DNA from: Gonapodya sp. JEL0774
Lineage: Eukaryota; Monoblepharomycota; Monoblepharidomycetes; Monoblepharidales; Gonapodyaceae
DNA: 64,000 bases
Direction of reading: 5' to 3'
NCBI GenBank assembly: GCA_027604505.1
Contig: JADIIX010000002.1
Coordinates: 310,001-374,000 of the forward strand
The notes under the pieces were generated by a model, which was not told where the DNA came from, did no database searches, and saw only the letters and a program-made list of their open reading frames with translations. How positions within the stretch are numbered: the stretch's first letter is position 1; each line of letters starts with the position of its first letter. Position numbers and translations under genes: made by a program. Positions 45,760-59,200 of this stretch are shown one piece after another.

Positions 45760-47116
45760 ATGCTTCGCTCTTCCGCCGCCGCCGTTCGCCTGTTCTCGAT
45801 CGGAGCAAGAGTGTCTTCCACATCCTCTGTGGGATCGTTTTCAACATCAGCGAAGACACTCTCCGCGGTTTCTGCTGGTAAGAAACGGTCAGGACTCCGA
45901 TTTCTTCACATCGGAAATCTAACCTCATCGCTGGAATCTTTCGTTATGCTGCAATTTCTCGCATTCCGGGGTTTCAGATGAACGGGACATTCAAAAAATT
46001 ATGACGTGGGCAAAGGAGAAGCAGGACGCTGGACCAGTTCGGTACGAACAACTAATCGGTCCTGAACCAGCAAGCCTTTTTGGGAATGCGATCGCGTTGA
46101 AGGAAGGAGATTTGGTCCGCAATTACAAAGAGGTCAGTTGGACAGTCTCGCGATGAGGCCGAGTTTCAATCAATCCGACCTCCCATAACTCTAAATCGAC
46201 ATCCAGGGTGACGCCCTTCTCCCTTACTACCATTTCTTCTACTTTCTCCGCCCAACGCCCGAATATGCCCTCGGAAGCGATGGTCACAACCGGGACATCA
46301 AACCTCCCTCGTTCACCGAGCGCATGTTCGCAAACGCCACGCTAAAATTCGATATCAGCAACCCGTTGCGAGCCGGTGATCGTGGCTGGATGGAAGATTC
46401 CATTGGACCCGATATTTCGGTAAAGCAGGGTGCAAAAGGACCACTTGTGTTTGTGCAGGAGGTGAAAAAGGTCGGCAACGAGCGTGGACTGTGCCTAGAG
46501 GAAATCCGCAACGTGGTTTACATGAAACCCAAGGCCGTTGTCGAGAAGGAAAGGGCGGAAGCTGGCGTCAAGGAAGACAAGGGCAAAACTGCTGCGGACC
46601 CTGCAAAGGAGAAGAAGGCACCCAGAGTGGCCGCTGTCACCAGTGAAACTCCTTTCGACTTTGAAAAGGTTATTGTGCCATCACGGACGCTATTGTTCCG
46701 ATATTCCGCACTTGTGTACTTCACGCACCGGATCCACTACGATCATCCTTACACCACCAAGGTTGAAGGCTACCCCGGTGAGTGTCTCCCGCGGCAATCA
46801 CTTTATTACAGTCTAGCGGGGTTCTCAATCATTGAATTCTTCGAAAGATCTCGTCGTGCACGGCCCACTCGTCTCCTCCCTCCTTCTCTCCCTCCTTGAC
46901 CACAACCTCCCCTCTCCTTCTCCCTCCGCACGACTATCCAACTCACCCTTACTCCGCCTTACCGACTATAACTTCCGACTCAATTCTCCCTACTTTGTCG
47001 ACCGGGAGATCAAACTAAGGGGCAGGAAAGTGGGACCAGGGAGTTACGAGGTGTGGGCGGTGGACAATGAGGGAAAAGTGGGTATTACAGGGAAAGCAAC
47101 GGTGCAAGAAGGATGA
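45760..47116 (+). CDS. HTD2: Mitochondrial 3-hydroxyacyl-thioester dehydratase (Htd2-like, hot-dog fold)
   Basis: Start MLRSSAAAVRLFSIGARVSS, a mitochondrial presequence: Arg/Ser/Ala rich with no acidic residues. After an intron, 'DERDIQKIMTWAKEKQDAG'. The N-terminal hot-dog region includes 'YYHFFYFLRPTPEYALGSDG' and 'ISNPLRAGDRGWMEDSI'. The C-terminal MaoC-like part has the hydratase block 'TLLFRYSALVYFTHRIHYDH' (catalytic His/Asp region) and 'VVHGPLVSSLLLSLLDHNL'. Family role: dehydration step of mitochondrial type II fatty acid synthesis, which supplies the octanoyl group for lipoate. A charged Lys/Glu/Ala linker (about 46,520-46,640) sits between the halves. Introns: near 45,878-45,978, 46,133-46,206 and 46,780-46,850. 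It ends 80 bp from the convergent DNA-PKcs stop. Confidence 0.88.
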
Positions 47117-47196
47117 ACCCAAAAATTAGGTCATATTGCCTCGAATGTATGCACATTTCCTAAGGTATCAGATGCCGAAGTGTCTGAATGCATTAG

Positions 47197-47290
47197 TTAC
47201 AGCCATGGGTTCCATCCTTGCCATATCCTCGCCAATGCCCATGGATCTGTGGCCAGATCCAACAAACAGTCCACCTGTTCTGCCACGTTG
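47197..47290 (-). other. PRKDC: FATC-domain-coding end of DNA-PKcs
   Basis: Reverse-strand reading gives EQVDCLLDLATDPWALARIW then QGWNPWL and TAA. The D-A/Q-T-D-P...L-x-R-x-W-x-G-W-x-P-W pattern is specific to the DNA-PKcs FATC and distinguishes it from ATM, ATR, TOR and TRRAP. Confidence 0.9.
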
Positions 47291-50200
47291 GAGGTGATCT
47301 TGCCAACCCGGCCTCGCAGGTTGCGCTTCTTGTCGCCAAGGGCTACGGCTTCCATGTTCTTGAAATACTTTTTGTCGCCGTGGCCGGATTGTAGCTCGAG
47401 AGCGATTATGGCTTGTAGTGACGAGAAGCGTGTGAAAAATGATATCAGGTATTGCAGTATAGGTTCGGGCGATTCTCAAAGGCGTTGCACGTACTACCAG
47501 GATTCCATCCTTCCAGCTTTCTTCTTGCAATTAAAATTTTCTGAACAGCGAACCATGGCTTCGCTGCCGCCGGAGTGGCACTTCGATTCTCGGACGAGAA
47601 AACTTCGAGGTTCTCCAACACCCTCTCAGCTAAAATCATGCAGTTGGGTTTGAGGTCAGACCGTTGATTGCGGGGCTGAACTGCCTTACAGACCAAGATG
47701 GCGCATCCAGTACGTTTAGGTGCACTCACACATCTTCCTCGCCCTGTCTGTGGCTCGTTTTGACCAATCCAAGACCGGTTCTTGTACAAATACATCCATC
47801 ACATTCAACAAGTCTTCTTTCCCTTGCCGTAGCGCTGAGGAAGGAAACGCCCGATGACAGGTTTACTGCAGCATGGAAAAAGCCACAAAACACGTTCAGT
47901 CATACCTGCCAACACATAAATCATCGAGGGTCTGAGGAGAACTTCTTTGCCGAGTGGTGCAAAAACTCCCTCCATTTGAGGTGAGAGTCGGAACGGAATG
48001 AGCTCTGGAACTGGCAGCTGCTCGGTGGCAGATCTATCACACAGTTGCATAATTTGAGCCTGTTGACAAGGGGAAATCGGAAACGTGATCGTACCCGAAA
48101 GCATGGCCAAAATCAATCCCGACGATTCGGCCACTGAGATGAGCCACACAATATGAATGGGTGAGGTTATTAGCCCTCGGAATCGGTGTTCAACAATACC
48201 TACCTCTTCACGTCAATGAGGTGATTCTCCAAATGACGGTCACCAATGCCTGGTATTCCGACCATGAAACTCATGGATCAATTACTTCATTTGAATGTCA
48301 CTTTGGACACAACGTACCGAGTATATATGAGGCGATACATAGTGCAGCTAAACTCTTGGTGAAATTATATCGAATTCCTAGAAAAGCCTCTGGAGTCATG
48401 GCCATGCTGTAGAGAAAGTCGCGCAGGTACTGGTTCGATGGATAGATACGGACAGCTTCCATATAGGCTCGAGCAGGCTGTTCCCCGGCGAACTTCGTCA
48501 TCATTGCGTGATAATCTACCAGCGATGGAACAACATCAATGATGGCATCGTCAGGTCCTGGACTTCACTTGACTCACGGTCCACTGGCGATCCTTGCTGT
48601 CCTTTACCACTGTTCGCTGTTATCCAATTGCTCATGAAAGCAAAGCCCTTGTTGTACAGCTCATTGCCACATCGGGACTTCATACAGTCACCCAAGGGTC
48701 GCGTGTGGTCCTTAAGAATGTGTGATTAGGTATGCAAATACAGACAGTGAAAAGATCGACCAACAGTGGTGACTCACGACCCATTCCAGGACACCAAGCG
48801 AAAGGCTCATTGGAATTACCTTCAAAGACATATGATTCATTCAGATAACTTTGCTAAGCGAAGCTGCATGAAGCACAAGGCACCTTATACGTAACAACTT
48901 CCAGTCTATTATCCGCGGTTCTCGCTGAGGTTCGTAGAATTCTATTCATGATCTCGAAGAGCTGTTCTATTCGCTGATCTTGCCGCAAATCTTCACCTCC
49001 CTGAGAGCCGGTGCATAACGAGATAGATCAACACACCAATGTTACGATAAAGACTTATTAGCCCACCTTAACCAGGAACAAGTGACTCTTCTCATCAGTC
49101 CCTCGAATTTCTAGTCGCTTTGGGCGCCGGATGGACTGCAACGTGAGAATAGTATTTCCGAATCCGGCAATTTGAATGAGTGTGCTTGGGTCTGGTTTCG
49201 AGAAACCATTGTATTGACCAGGCACTTCCAACACCTGCACAAACGCAAGTTTCAGATCTTTCCTCTTACTTAATACCAACAGCAACTTGCCTCCGGAAGA
49301 TACCGTATCCCATCATAGTCCTCCAGCCATGGAGAGTAGCGTTTCAGCCCCACATGACCTATGGGACCAACCCCTAACTCCTTGCCAGATACTTTAGGAA
49401 GTTTTCGCTCGAGTTCTCTCGCCGCTTCGTAGACCTGCTTTGCACTCATGCGACGAAGGCTGCCACCGTTCAGCCCGAAAGAGGTCTCGAGGAGAGGGCG
49501 AATCACTCGAGTATAGTCTTCATGTTCCCTCCCCAATCGTGCAGAGCACACGAATTTTGAGAGTTTCGCAAACTATTTTGTTAATTCAGCATCAGCACAC
49601 CATTAAGTGAGGGCTCACACTTCACCAACGTACCGCAGTCTGAATTTTGGTGACAGCAACCTCTTGACGAGCATCTATCACATCCTGCGGGTACGCCGAA
49701 ATTTTATCGACCTTCCCGGCGGAACAGCTTTTGATAACTCACCCGAACATCTGCCACAAATGCTCTCCAATAGTCTCGTGGCTCGGAAAGCCTTTCAAGC
49801 TCTTCAACAAACGTTTCAGTGAGTGGAGATCGTGTCATGTCCACAAGCCTCTCCATGTTGGCTCGGTTTTTCGGTTCCAGGGATTCGGGAGCGTACAAAA
49901 ACTGTATCTTCGGTGAGTTTATATGAGATCGTCTCGTTCCGCAAAAAGTGATCACCTGTTCTTTGCTGATGATCATTTGGTGATACAGGGCCTGTGGGTA
50001 GTCTTGAGCCAGCTGGTAGGGAAAAAATGAACTCCAGGTTGTGTCCAGAAATCAACGTAAATATCTAGCGTTTCATACTGCACCTTTTCTAGAATACCAA
50101 AGACCCGCAGGCCCACCGTCTGGCCAAGTCGAGCGGCAAGCTGTGGTATCCATCGTAGATACGTCCAAGACGGAACAGTTCGCGCCTGATGAAAGACTCT

Positions 50201-53200
50201 AAAAGGTGTGTTTCAAAAAAATCTTCCAGAAGGTGTAATCTCACTCTGTGCTCGAAAGCGACGTCAATATCGTAAAGTTCCAACAATTGCAGAAGCCTGG
50301 GGAAACGGCCGATCGCCTCTTCTCGTGACTGTGCCATTCCGACAAATACTTTGTCCATGAGGATATTTGCGTATCGATGGCGCTCCTTGTATACGTCAAG
50401 ATCTCGCTACAGCATTTATGAGGCTTTCAGTCACTACCTCACAAACATATTGTTGGACCTTACCTTGTCTTCAGCACTTTCTAACCATCTCAGGGTGCGA
50501 TCGCAGAGCCTGGCAAGCTGGAGTTGAGCTCGACTCAGAAGTTTCACCTTGTAACTGTATTATTGGCTCAACGAAATATTCCCGCGTATTCTTTTCATCC
50601 TTACCTCCACAATTTGACTGGGCTCGGTGCTCGCGACGTTGACAGACTGGTATAGACTGTTAAATTCATTTGTTTGAATAAGACTGGCGAATTCATCTGA
50701 GGAGTTCGGAATATTTGCTAGGATTCCTCCCTGCCTTGCATCAACTTTTTCGGCAGCGTTTCGGTAGCCCGTGAAAGCAACAGTTAAAGAATCCGGGTTC
50801 ACGAGAGGGTCCACAAGAGCATCATAGCACTCCGCTTCTGTCATGAGAACTTGCATCATTACTGTTTGGTTCCTCTGACTGGATAAATCATTCTGTTCGG
50901 GGACAGAGTAATACACATGTTATGAGCTCTCAACGCTGGTCCGCACTTGAGACGCATCCTACCTTTGCTCGTCCAAGCAATTCTAGAAGTGCAACGACCG
51001 CGCTTGCCCTTGATTGGGCAATATCCGACGAGTCCATATTTTGCGTCTGGTTCAAAACTCGCTGGAGATTTAGTTTCACGCGTTGCATGGTGTTCTCTAT
51101 TCGATCGTGCCCAAGCGACCGAGCCACTTTGAGTAGGTCGTGGCCCCACTGAAATGCATTCCCGAGAAGTGCCGCTTCTGCCTCTTGAACATAGAAATCG
51201 CGTTTCATGGTACTAATGTCCACAGCTGTGGTTGTGAGCGTTTCCACAGGTTGGCCATTGAAATTGGGGTCCACGTCCATGACCCCGAGACTGCGGACAT
51301 CCAGCGTTTCCAGATACCTGATTCTGGCACCGATAACGCTATCCCATGATTCAATTGAATCTGACTCCAACGGAAACCTATATGTGGATGAAAGGTCTGC
51401 AAAACATTTAAAGCATGCCACATTCTCCGAGCAATACCAACCGAGTCTTCCAGGCCGCTAATTTTCCGTTCAAGAGGCTCAAATTTTGGACATCCGACTT
51501 CATCTTCAAATCATCCTCAAAATCCAAAAACTCAAAAGCTTCCCTCACCTGTCAAAGAAGATTCAAGAATTGGTTATTGAGAGTAAAATTTTAACAACTC
51601 TTCTCACTCTCTGAAGCTGGCCAAGCAAATTGCGCCTGGGCAACACCGCCGACGGATGCAGCTGTGCGAAGTGACGTAGGAAGCCATCCAAGGCTTGTTG
51701 GGAATAAAATCGCCCACGAAGAGAATCGCCCGCGGTTATATACGTCTCAGCAAGATCTGTTATGTGTGGCAAATAAAATATTGTTACGTTGACCATCTTT
51801 GAGTCCGAAAATGGCTCACCCGACGGATAGAATTGTCCAAGGAAGTCCCTAAAAGCTCATGGAAAAGAAGAATTGATCGCCAAAACACAGATCCAAATGG
51901 GGAACCCCTAGAAGGCTCTAACCTCTTATTTTCGTCCGTGAGAGCGTCGTCGAGAAATTTGCTGAAGTTTTCGGAAGCTCTTTCGTCTCCTTTGTTGCGC
52001 AAATGACTGCGAATGTAGTATTTGAGGTAGACATCCTGAAGTCCGTGGTGCAGTGAGACGAATCGACGGACGGACAGATTAGAAGAATCTCACTTTGTTG
52101 CTGTCTTCCCATATGTCCTCGACGTCTTCGGTGAACGTAGCCAGGACTTTCCACTCTCCGAGTCTCATACACACATCCATAAAGTTTTCCACGAGAAACC
52201 TCCGCTATTACCAAAGAGATCGTCGCCTGGCACTTAATAAAGGTGCTAAATCTCATTGACATACCTGGAATTCTTCTGTGGATTCAGAGAGAGATTGAAA
52301 TTGTTCCTTCAAACTCTCAAAGGCACCCTCTAAATTCCCTGCAATTTCTGCGTCCACAGATTTTTGATAGGAAGATCCCGGACTTGCAAGTTTTGACTCG
52401 GCAGTAGCTCGGACAATATCCAAGTCTCCCATGCGGCGATATAGAGAGGCAACATGAAGCCAGTCTGCAACCCCAGTTCTTCGCCCTTCGGTGTTCGAAC
52501 GTGCTCTCTTTGTGCCTTACACAGAAGAGCGCAGCAGGCCGATGAACTAGATACTGGTTATGCTATTGAGTATTCACTTACTTGGTTGCACCGAAACACC
52601 CTCCATCATGATGGCTTCGGCAGTCACTATTCCAATGTCATAGGTAATCGCATCCCGGTTGCTAGATGCAACGAGATTCACGGGACTGCGCAGTGCTTGG
52701 ATTTCGAGCATCACTCGCTGGATTGATGACAAGTTAGTTACGTTCACAAGAGAATCAGATCGCCATTTATTCTGCTTACTGTGACCGATGCCACAACAGG
52801 AGGATGAACACAAGTCCGTAAAATAAACTCCAATGCACCAGCGAGTTGATTTTTAAAGTTCGTAGCTTCGTCGTTCTGAGAAGCAGGAGTTGCTTAAAGA
52901 GTGTTGAAGAATTGCTCAAACTCTTCTTACCGTGAATTCATTCTCAACTTCTTTGCAAACACCAATGACAATCTGCAAAAACACATGTGAAGCAATACCG
53001 GTATCGAGGGTGGCCAGCGTCTGAAGTGGAAGAAGAAGATGGCTGTTCGGGATTGAGATATCCGGCAGATCTCCAAATCGGTATCGCCGGGTCAAATTTA
53101 CACCGCGTTCACGAATATCTTTCTGTTGAACCAAATGGAATGTCTGAAATCCGATTTTTTAAATCCGATGTGGCAAACGTATACCTCCAGAACTTGCCGT

Positions 53201-56200
53201 CGCAAGTCCACACTCTTCCGAATGCCAGCGCGCCTTGCGAATGCTTGCTCGTCCTTCAGTCGGCCCCTCTTCTCGAATCTCCGTCGTAAACTCGAAAATT
53301 CCGATTCACGTTGAAGTTGTGTTTGTTGTTTCCTCGGTATAGAAGTCATTACCTGCGGACCCATCGCTCCGCCGAGACTTGAATTGGTTAAACTGTTACT
53401 CATTGCTTCGAGGCTTTGGCGCGCTGTCGTCCCATTGGATAGTAGAGATTAATCGTTTATGTTGGTATCAGTCATCCGTGATACGGGTAACACACCAAGA
53501 TCAATAGTTGGGGTAAAGGCGAGGGGTACGGCTTGGCTATCCCGCACGCCAGCGATTGGAAGGAAACGAACATTTGTCTAGAATCGAAGGAAAGAGGCAC
53601 TTGAGTGTTGCCACATTTTAAGATGCAACAAAAACGAAAGTGCGAACTTGACTCTGTGATGGCGCGAACAGAGGCTGGAGCGAAGACTGCGCCGCTGAAC
53701 CGACAACCATACTCCACTCATGGAATGTTGCATTAGGCAGACCATCTTTGAAAAGTGGATCCTCGTACTCCCGCGAGAATGCTGCCAAGCCAAGAAGAAG
53801 GTATGTTGCCTGCTTGAGGAACAAAGCACTATGTTGGGCAAAATACAGATCCCTGCAAACGAGCTAATATGAACTGGTGTGACTTTCATCTGCAAAAAAA
53901 TTCACTACTTGCTTGGTTATTTGAGCCAGAGCGCCTGGTACTTCACGTCTCAAAAATGTGTTCCAATAAGCGGTCACGCTACTTCTGAGTTTTGTGCTCG
54001 GATCTGTCAGACCCCGGAGCAAAATGGCTCTAAGTTGCAGCTTAATAGGGTCACTGAAGCGATCTCTTTCAGCAATTGCGTTGACGAGCCCATAGAATGC
54101 TGTACGACACGTTGTGGACGGGTGGTCGGTGAAAATACCAGCAATTTGGGGTAGCATTTGTTGTAAGGTGACTTCGTCAAACTCCCCAACAAACTGCAAA
54201 AGGACCCCCAATGCAGCGGCCTGCACCATGTCATCTCGATGAATCAAACTCGACATCAAAAACCGACTTTTGAGTGCTCCAAAGATATTTTCGGAATCTG
54301 GCGATCGGGCCAAAATCTGCAGGGCGAGCGCTTTGTCTTCTCCACGATTAAGGCTGGGAAACATGAACAGAACCGTCGAGGAGTGTTCTTGCGCAATAGG
54401 AAGGTATTCTCGAGATACGTGGTAGAGAAGCATCAAGTATCGATATCGCTGATTCTTATCTTGATGTACATCTGCAATCTGTGAGAACAGCTTCGCATGA
54501 GAGTTCAGAATCGAATTGACATTTCGACAAGTCAACTTGCCACACGAAACAGAAGTTCACGTAACGGAGTATCCTCTGGTTCTTTGGACAACCAAAGACC
54601 AGCGACCTGCAGAGGAAGCGAGAATGTTGATCCAATCACCACATGACACCCCACGACTGTCAGGTTCTCACATATGCCGCAGATAGATATTCACGCTTAG
54701 ATGCTGCCTTAAGTTTTTCGCACAAGAGCTGAAAGAGCCGCTCTTTCGAGTTACTGTTGGGCGAGGAAATTGTCTCTTTATCCATTGAAGGAACGACACC
54801 ATTAGCTAAAAAGGCATTCAATAGTGTAATTCCAGTGACGCATGATGGATCGTTTTCAATATAACGGGTCAAGTCAGCCTGATAACATTTGCGAAGCATC
54901 ACCGATACTACAAGCAAGTTACATCGAGAATTGAAAACAACAATAGCACTCACGCTTGGAAGAAACAAGGAAGTTTTCCACAATTCGACAAACTCTTGAA
55001 CAATTTTCACGTTTGTTTTTGTTATCTGAGTTTCGTTGGGCACATACACATTCTGGACAAGGAAGTGCTACCAGTTCGGAGGCAGGTATGGCAATTGGGA
55101 AAAATGACACACTGGAGTAATTGGACATGGAAGACCCACAAGAAAATCGTTCACCACCGTCTTGTCGTCTGGAACGGCTCTTGAAATTGACCACGAGAGT
55201 ACAAGAATACATCTGAAGAAAAAAGCGTTGCGTTTTAGGTCGATTCGCGATCTTGATGCCTCAGTCACATACAGGTCTACAACGTAATAATTGATACCTT
55301 GTCCAAATCGCTCTGAGTCAACCACCATTCGCATGAGGACTGGAACCCAGTCGTTTGCATGAGCTGGTAATGAGAATACAAGTGAAATAGTAGATGAGTG
55401 TAGAGTTTCGGCACCTTCAATACCCACATTCAAAAGCATCGGGAAAATTTATGATAATTTTGACAAGAAAGAGACGAACGTTCACGTGTGTCTCAGACGA
55501 ATTGACCTCCTTGTATATCTCATCCATCCAAACTGTTGATTTTCACACAGTGTGTGACATAAATAGGGACACATCATCGACAAAACTCAAGATCAACATC
55601 TCACCTGGCCTTTTGCCGCCAATTACACCGCTCGCCAAAGGAAATCTCTTACGAAGATTCCATATCAGATCCAAAACAGAACGCATACAAGGATTGCTGT
55701 TGATTGGGTCAACTTCTATCAGGTCAAAAGGTCTGAACACAAATGATACACAAAATTGCGCGGTTCCTTAACAACCCGAATTCCCCAAAGCATATCACTT
55801 CACTGACCGATGAGTCTTCACATTCTCAGTTGCTGGAGCCGGGGAATTCTCCAAGGTCGGAGAACTGGTCTGGGAAGGGGCACTTGACGGCACAAATGGC
55901 ACATTGTCAGCGAGCGATGAGTTCGATAGATATGCTGAGGGAAGGTAGTTTCGATTCGATCGACCAGTTTGTGTCTTGGCTGACGGAGCATCTATTCTTG
56001 CGCGATACTCGTCGAATTTGGCTCGCAAAAATTTGGCGGGCTGTTCCCTGTCAAGTCGCATTTCAACAGTTGTGTCAACTAAGTGCCTCCAGATTGTTGT
56101 ACGGGTCTCCTTCTTGACCTTTACCAGAACATCAGGCTTTCTATCATATTTGACGAGTGCTCACACTTACCCTAAACAACAGCTCGAAAAAAGGTTGTTC

Positions 56201-59200
56201 GTTGGTCACTTTCACTGCATCCGCAAACGATGTTTCGGAGAAATGTAAGAAGCAAGCATTCCACCCACCAACCAGAGATGACACGCACCTATCACATTGG
56301 CAACACAGATAAATGCACTCTGGTGCATATCCAAAGCTTCTGCAGATGACTATTTCGGCATGTGTTCAAACCCGAGGAGATGCCTTCCAACAAGCCACGA
56401 CATGACGGCTCACCCCCTTCTCAAAAATTGCCCCATATGAGATTCGCGTGACAAAGCTCACGAACTTTTGGCTTGAATTCCATTTTGAGCCAAGCTTTTC
56501 AAAATTTGCGGGAGAGAGCCCCGCTGAGACAGCGTGCAATGTCAACAAGGACGACGTAAGACAACATCATGTTAAAACGTAATAACATAAACTTATCTCC
56601 AGAACGTCAAAACAACATGCTTTCAGTTGAAACAACACCAGGCCCGGAGTTCCAGATGGCTGTGTAGCTTGAATTGTTGAAGCGACTTTGCCAACATGCT
56701 GTGCATAAACATTGTTGTCAATGCTGAAATCGTGTTTGGGACAACGCTAAGGTTACTCACCTCCCTCATCACGCCCAACAATGTTTCTTCACTCGGAATT
56801 GATCGTATCACACTCGTCAGTATGTTTCTTACCAATCTTCGTCGCGTATCTATGGGTTTCTCTTCATCCCACAAAAATCTTGACCACAATAATGTGAGCT
56901 GACTCATGCGATTACTCGTGAAGAGATAAGAATTGTGTACGAACTCGCAACAAAACTCCAGCAAGTCGGTCTGATGTTGGGACGTCATCACTTTCACCAA
57001 TGAGGGAATCGCACGCGCAACTCTGTCCAGGAATGCGTGATCTGCTATTCTGCACACTTGCCTGATCACGACTTTCCAGAGCGATATCCAGCCACCGTTC
57101 GAAGCAATCGAGTTCATCACCTTGTGAATCTGAAAACTTGAGTATCACGAAAAACCAACTGGTTCTCAAACAATTACCTTCCCGAAGCACATATCAAGCT
57201 CACTCTGCTTCTCCAGTGGAAGGGAATCAAAGTCGTTGCGTCTTATATCGAGAGAATCCACCAATTTCGTCACTGCGGCACTTATTGAAACAAAACCCTT
57301 GCGGAAAAGATTTTTAGACCACCTTTGCACCCATCGTCGCTGCCAGTCAACAAACCTCATCGTCAAAGAAAAAGGACACCAATTCTAAGGCGTCTGCTTT
57401 ATATCCCATCGGCACATCCGATTCAAAAAAGGTCAGAACCCTGTTCACCAAAAACCGACCGAACTCAGAGCTTAGGTGTTGTTTGACCATCTTCTGGTTT
57501 AGGTTCAGAAATTTGCGCATGAAATCCAAAGACGGTCGGTCGATGCGAAAGTGAAGACTCTTATAGAAAGGTGGATCCCGAGAGAAGTCTTGGAAAAACT
57601 TGCTTGCGGCGATTGATTTCGCGGAAAGTGGGAGCGCCATTATATGATCTAAAGCAGAACACATAATATTGAGAAAAAAGACACTGGACCAGGCGTTCTG
57701 AAGCTCAGCATCAGCAGTGTAACGATCAAGATTCGATGCAAATTCTCTACTGATCACGTTACTGTATGTGCTGAAAAAAGATGATGCAACTCTATCGGAT
57801 TGGGATGAGGAACCAAGCACATCCTGTTGCACAAACGCAGCAAGTAAGCATTGAGCAATCCAAAAAGTAGTCACTCCACTTGACCTCAACAAGGTGCTCA
57901 GTTATCAAACGCCTCCTTGCGACAGAATAATCGAAACACACGCACAAAATCGCATTTCCAAGTCGGACATAAGAGGGATCGAGCTGCATCCTGAGGGACT
58001 GTACCTTCTCCAGCAAAACACTTGCTAGTTTGCCCACGTCTACAACTTTCAAAATTGTCTCTTCCGCAAGGTCCAAACTCTGAAGAAGACCAATGCGTTC
58101 GAACGCAAACGCCATGTCTAAGACGTTCAGGGGTGAAACTTGCAATTCCCAAACTCGTTGACTCTGCAAGATGTTACGAGCCGCCACAAAAAAATAATTC
58201 ATTCCATTGGGAAAACGATGCCTTAAAACCGGCAGAAGCTCCCGAATCAGATGCTTTGCGGAATCCCTTGAATCCTTCGTTTCGCCACCAAAGTAGATGG
58301 CATCTGGTTCAAGAATGCACCTCGCGAGGACTGCAAACAGAGGTCCACGATAAAGTAGAATGCGAGCCATCTCGTGCTCAGACGCCTGCGGTAGCTTCCG
58401 AGCTAAAATGAGCGCCAATCGGAGCACCGCACTGAGAGCAATGCCCTTGCTGCCGGGATTCCCTTTCACTTTATGAAAGGAGATATCATCCCTCCATACA
58501 CCTCCATCGTCGCTATCTCCTCGCCCAAGACATGCATTCAGGAACGATTCGCACCGTTCAAAGAACAGTGAACTCCCGTCCCGAGCAAAATCTCGACTTA
58601 ACAGGGCGTCGTGGAAGAGCAGGAACCCATATCCTTGCCATGCCCAAATAAGATTTGGTAAAAGCCACAAAGTGCAGCTAACGAGATCCTTGAAAACGAA
58701 CCTTCCGCAGACACAATGAGCCACTCCAACATTGACGATTGCTCCGCTTCCAAAACCTTAACAACCAAATGCGAATCTGTCACCATGCCATTCCCAATCC
58801 AGTCTCGTAGTTTGGGCCCATCTGATGGAAGACCAGTCACAAAATTACCTCTTTCGCAATTTGAAACCCAGGTGCCAAAACTCACTCTTCAAGAGAGGAA
58901 CGAACGACAGAGCAAACTGCATACAAGCACGGGAAAACTCTCGTTCCTTACTTCCAAATCCCTTGAAAAGCCATTCGACAAGGGATCCTAGGTCTACACG
59001 CTCCCCAAGCTCGTGGATCGTACGTCTGTCACCAGAATCGTCCAAAAATTCACTTTTGGCTTTTAATATGATCTTCTCGCAGTGACGAAGAGCATCTTTC
59101 GCCAGTCTCGCAGTTTCTGTGTAGTTAACATAGGTCGTTTCAAATTGCGGTTGAGCACGTTCTCGCTTGTTCCTCACCAAGTTCTTCACTATCTTTGTCA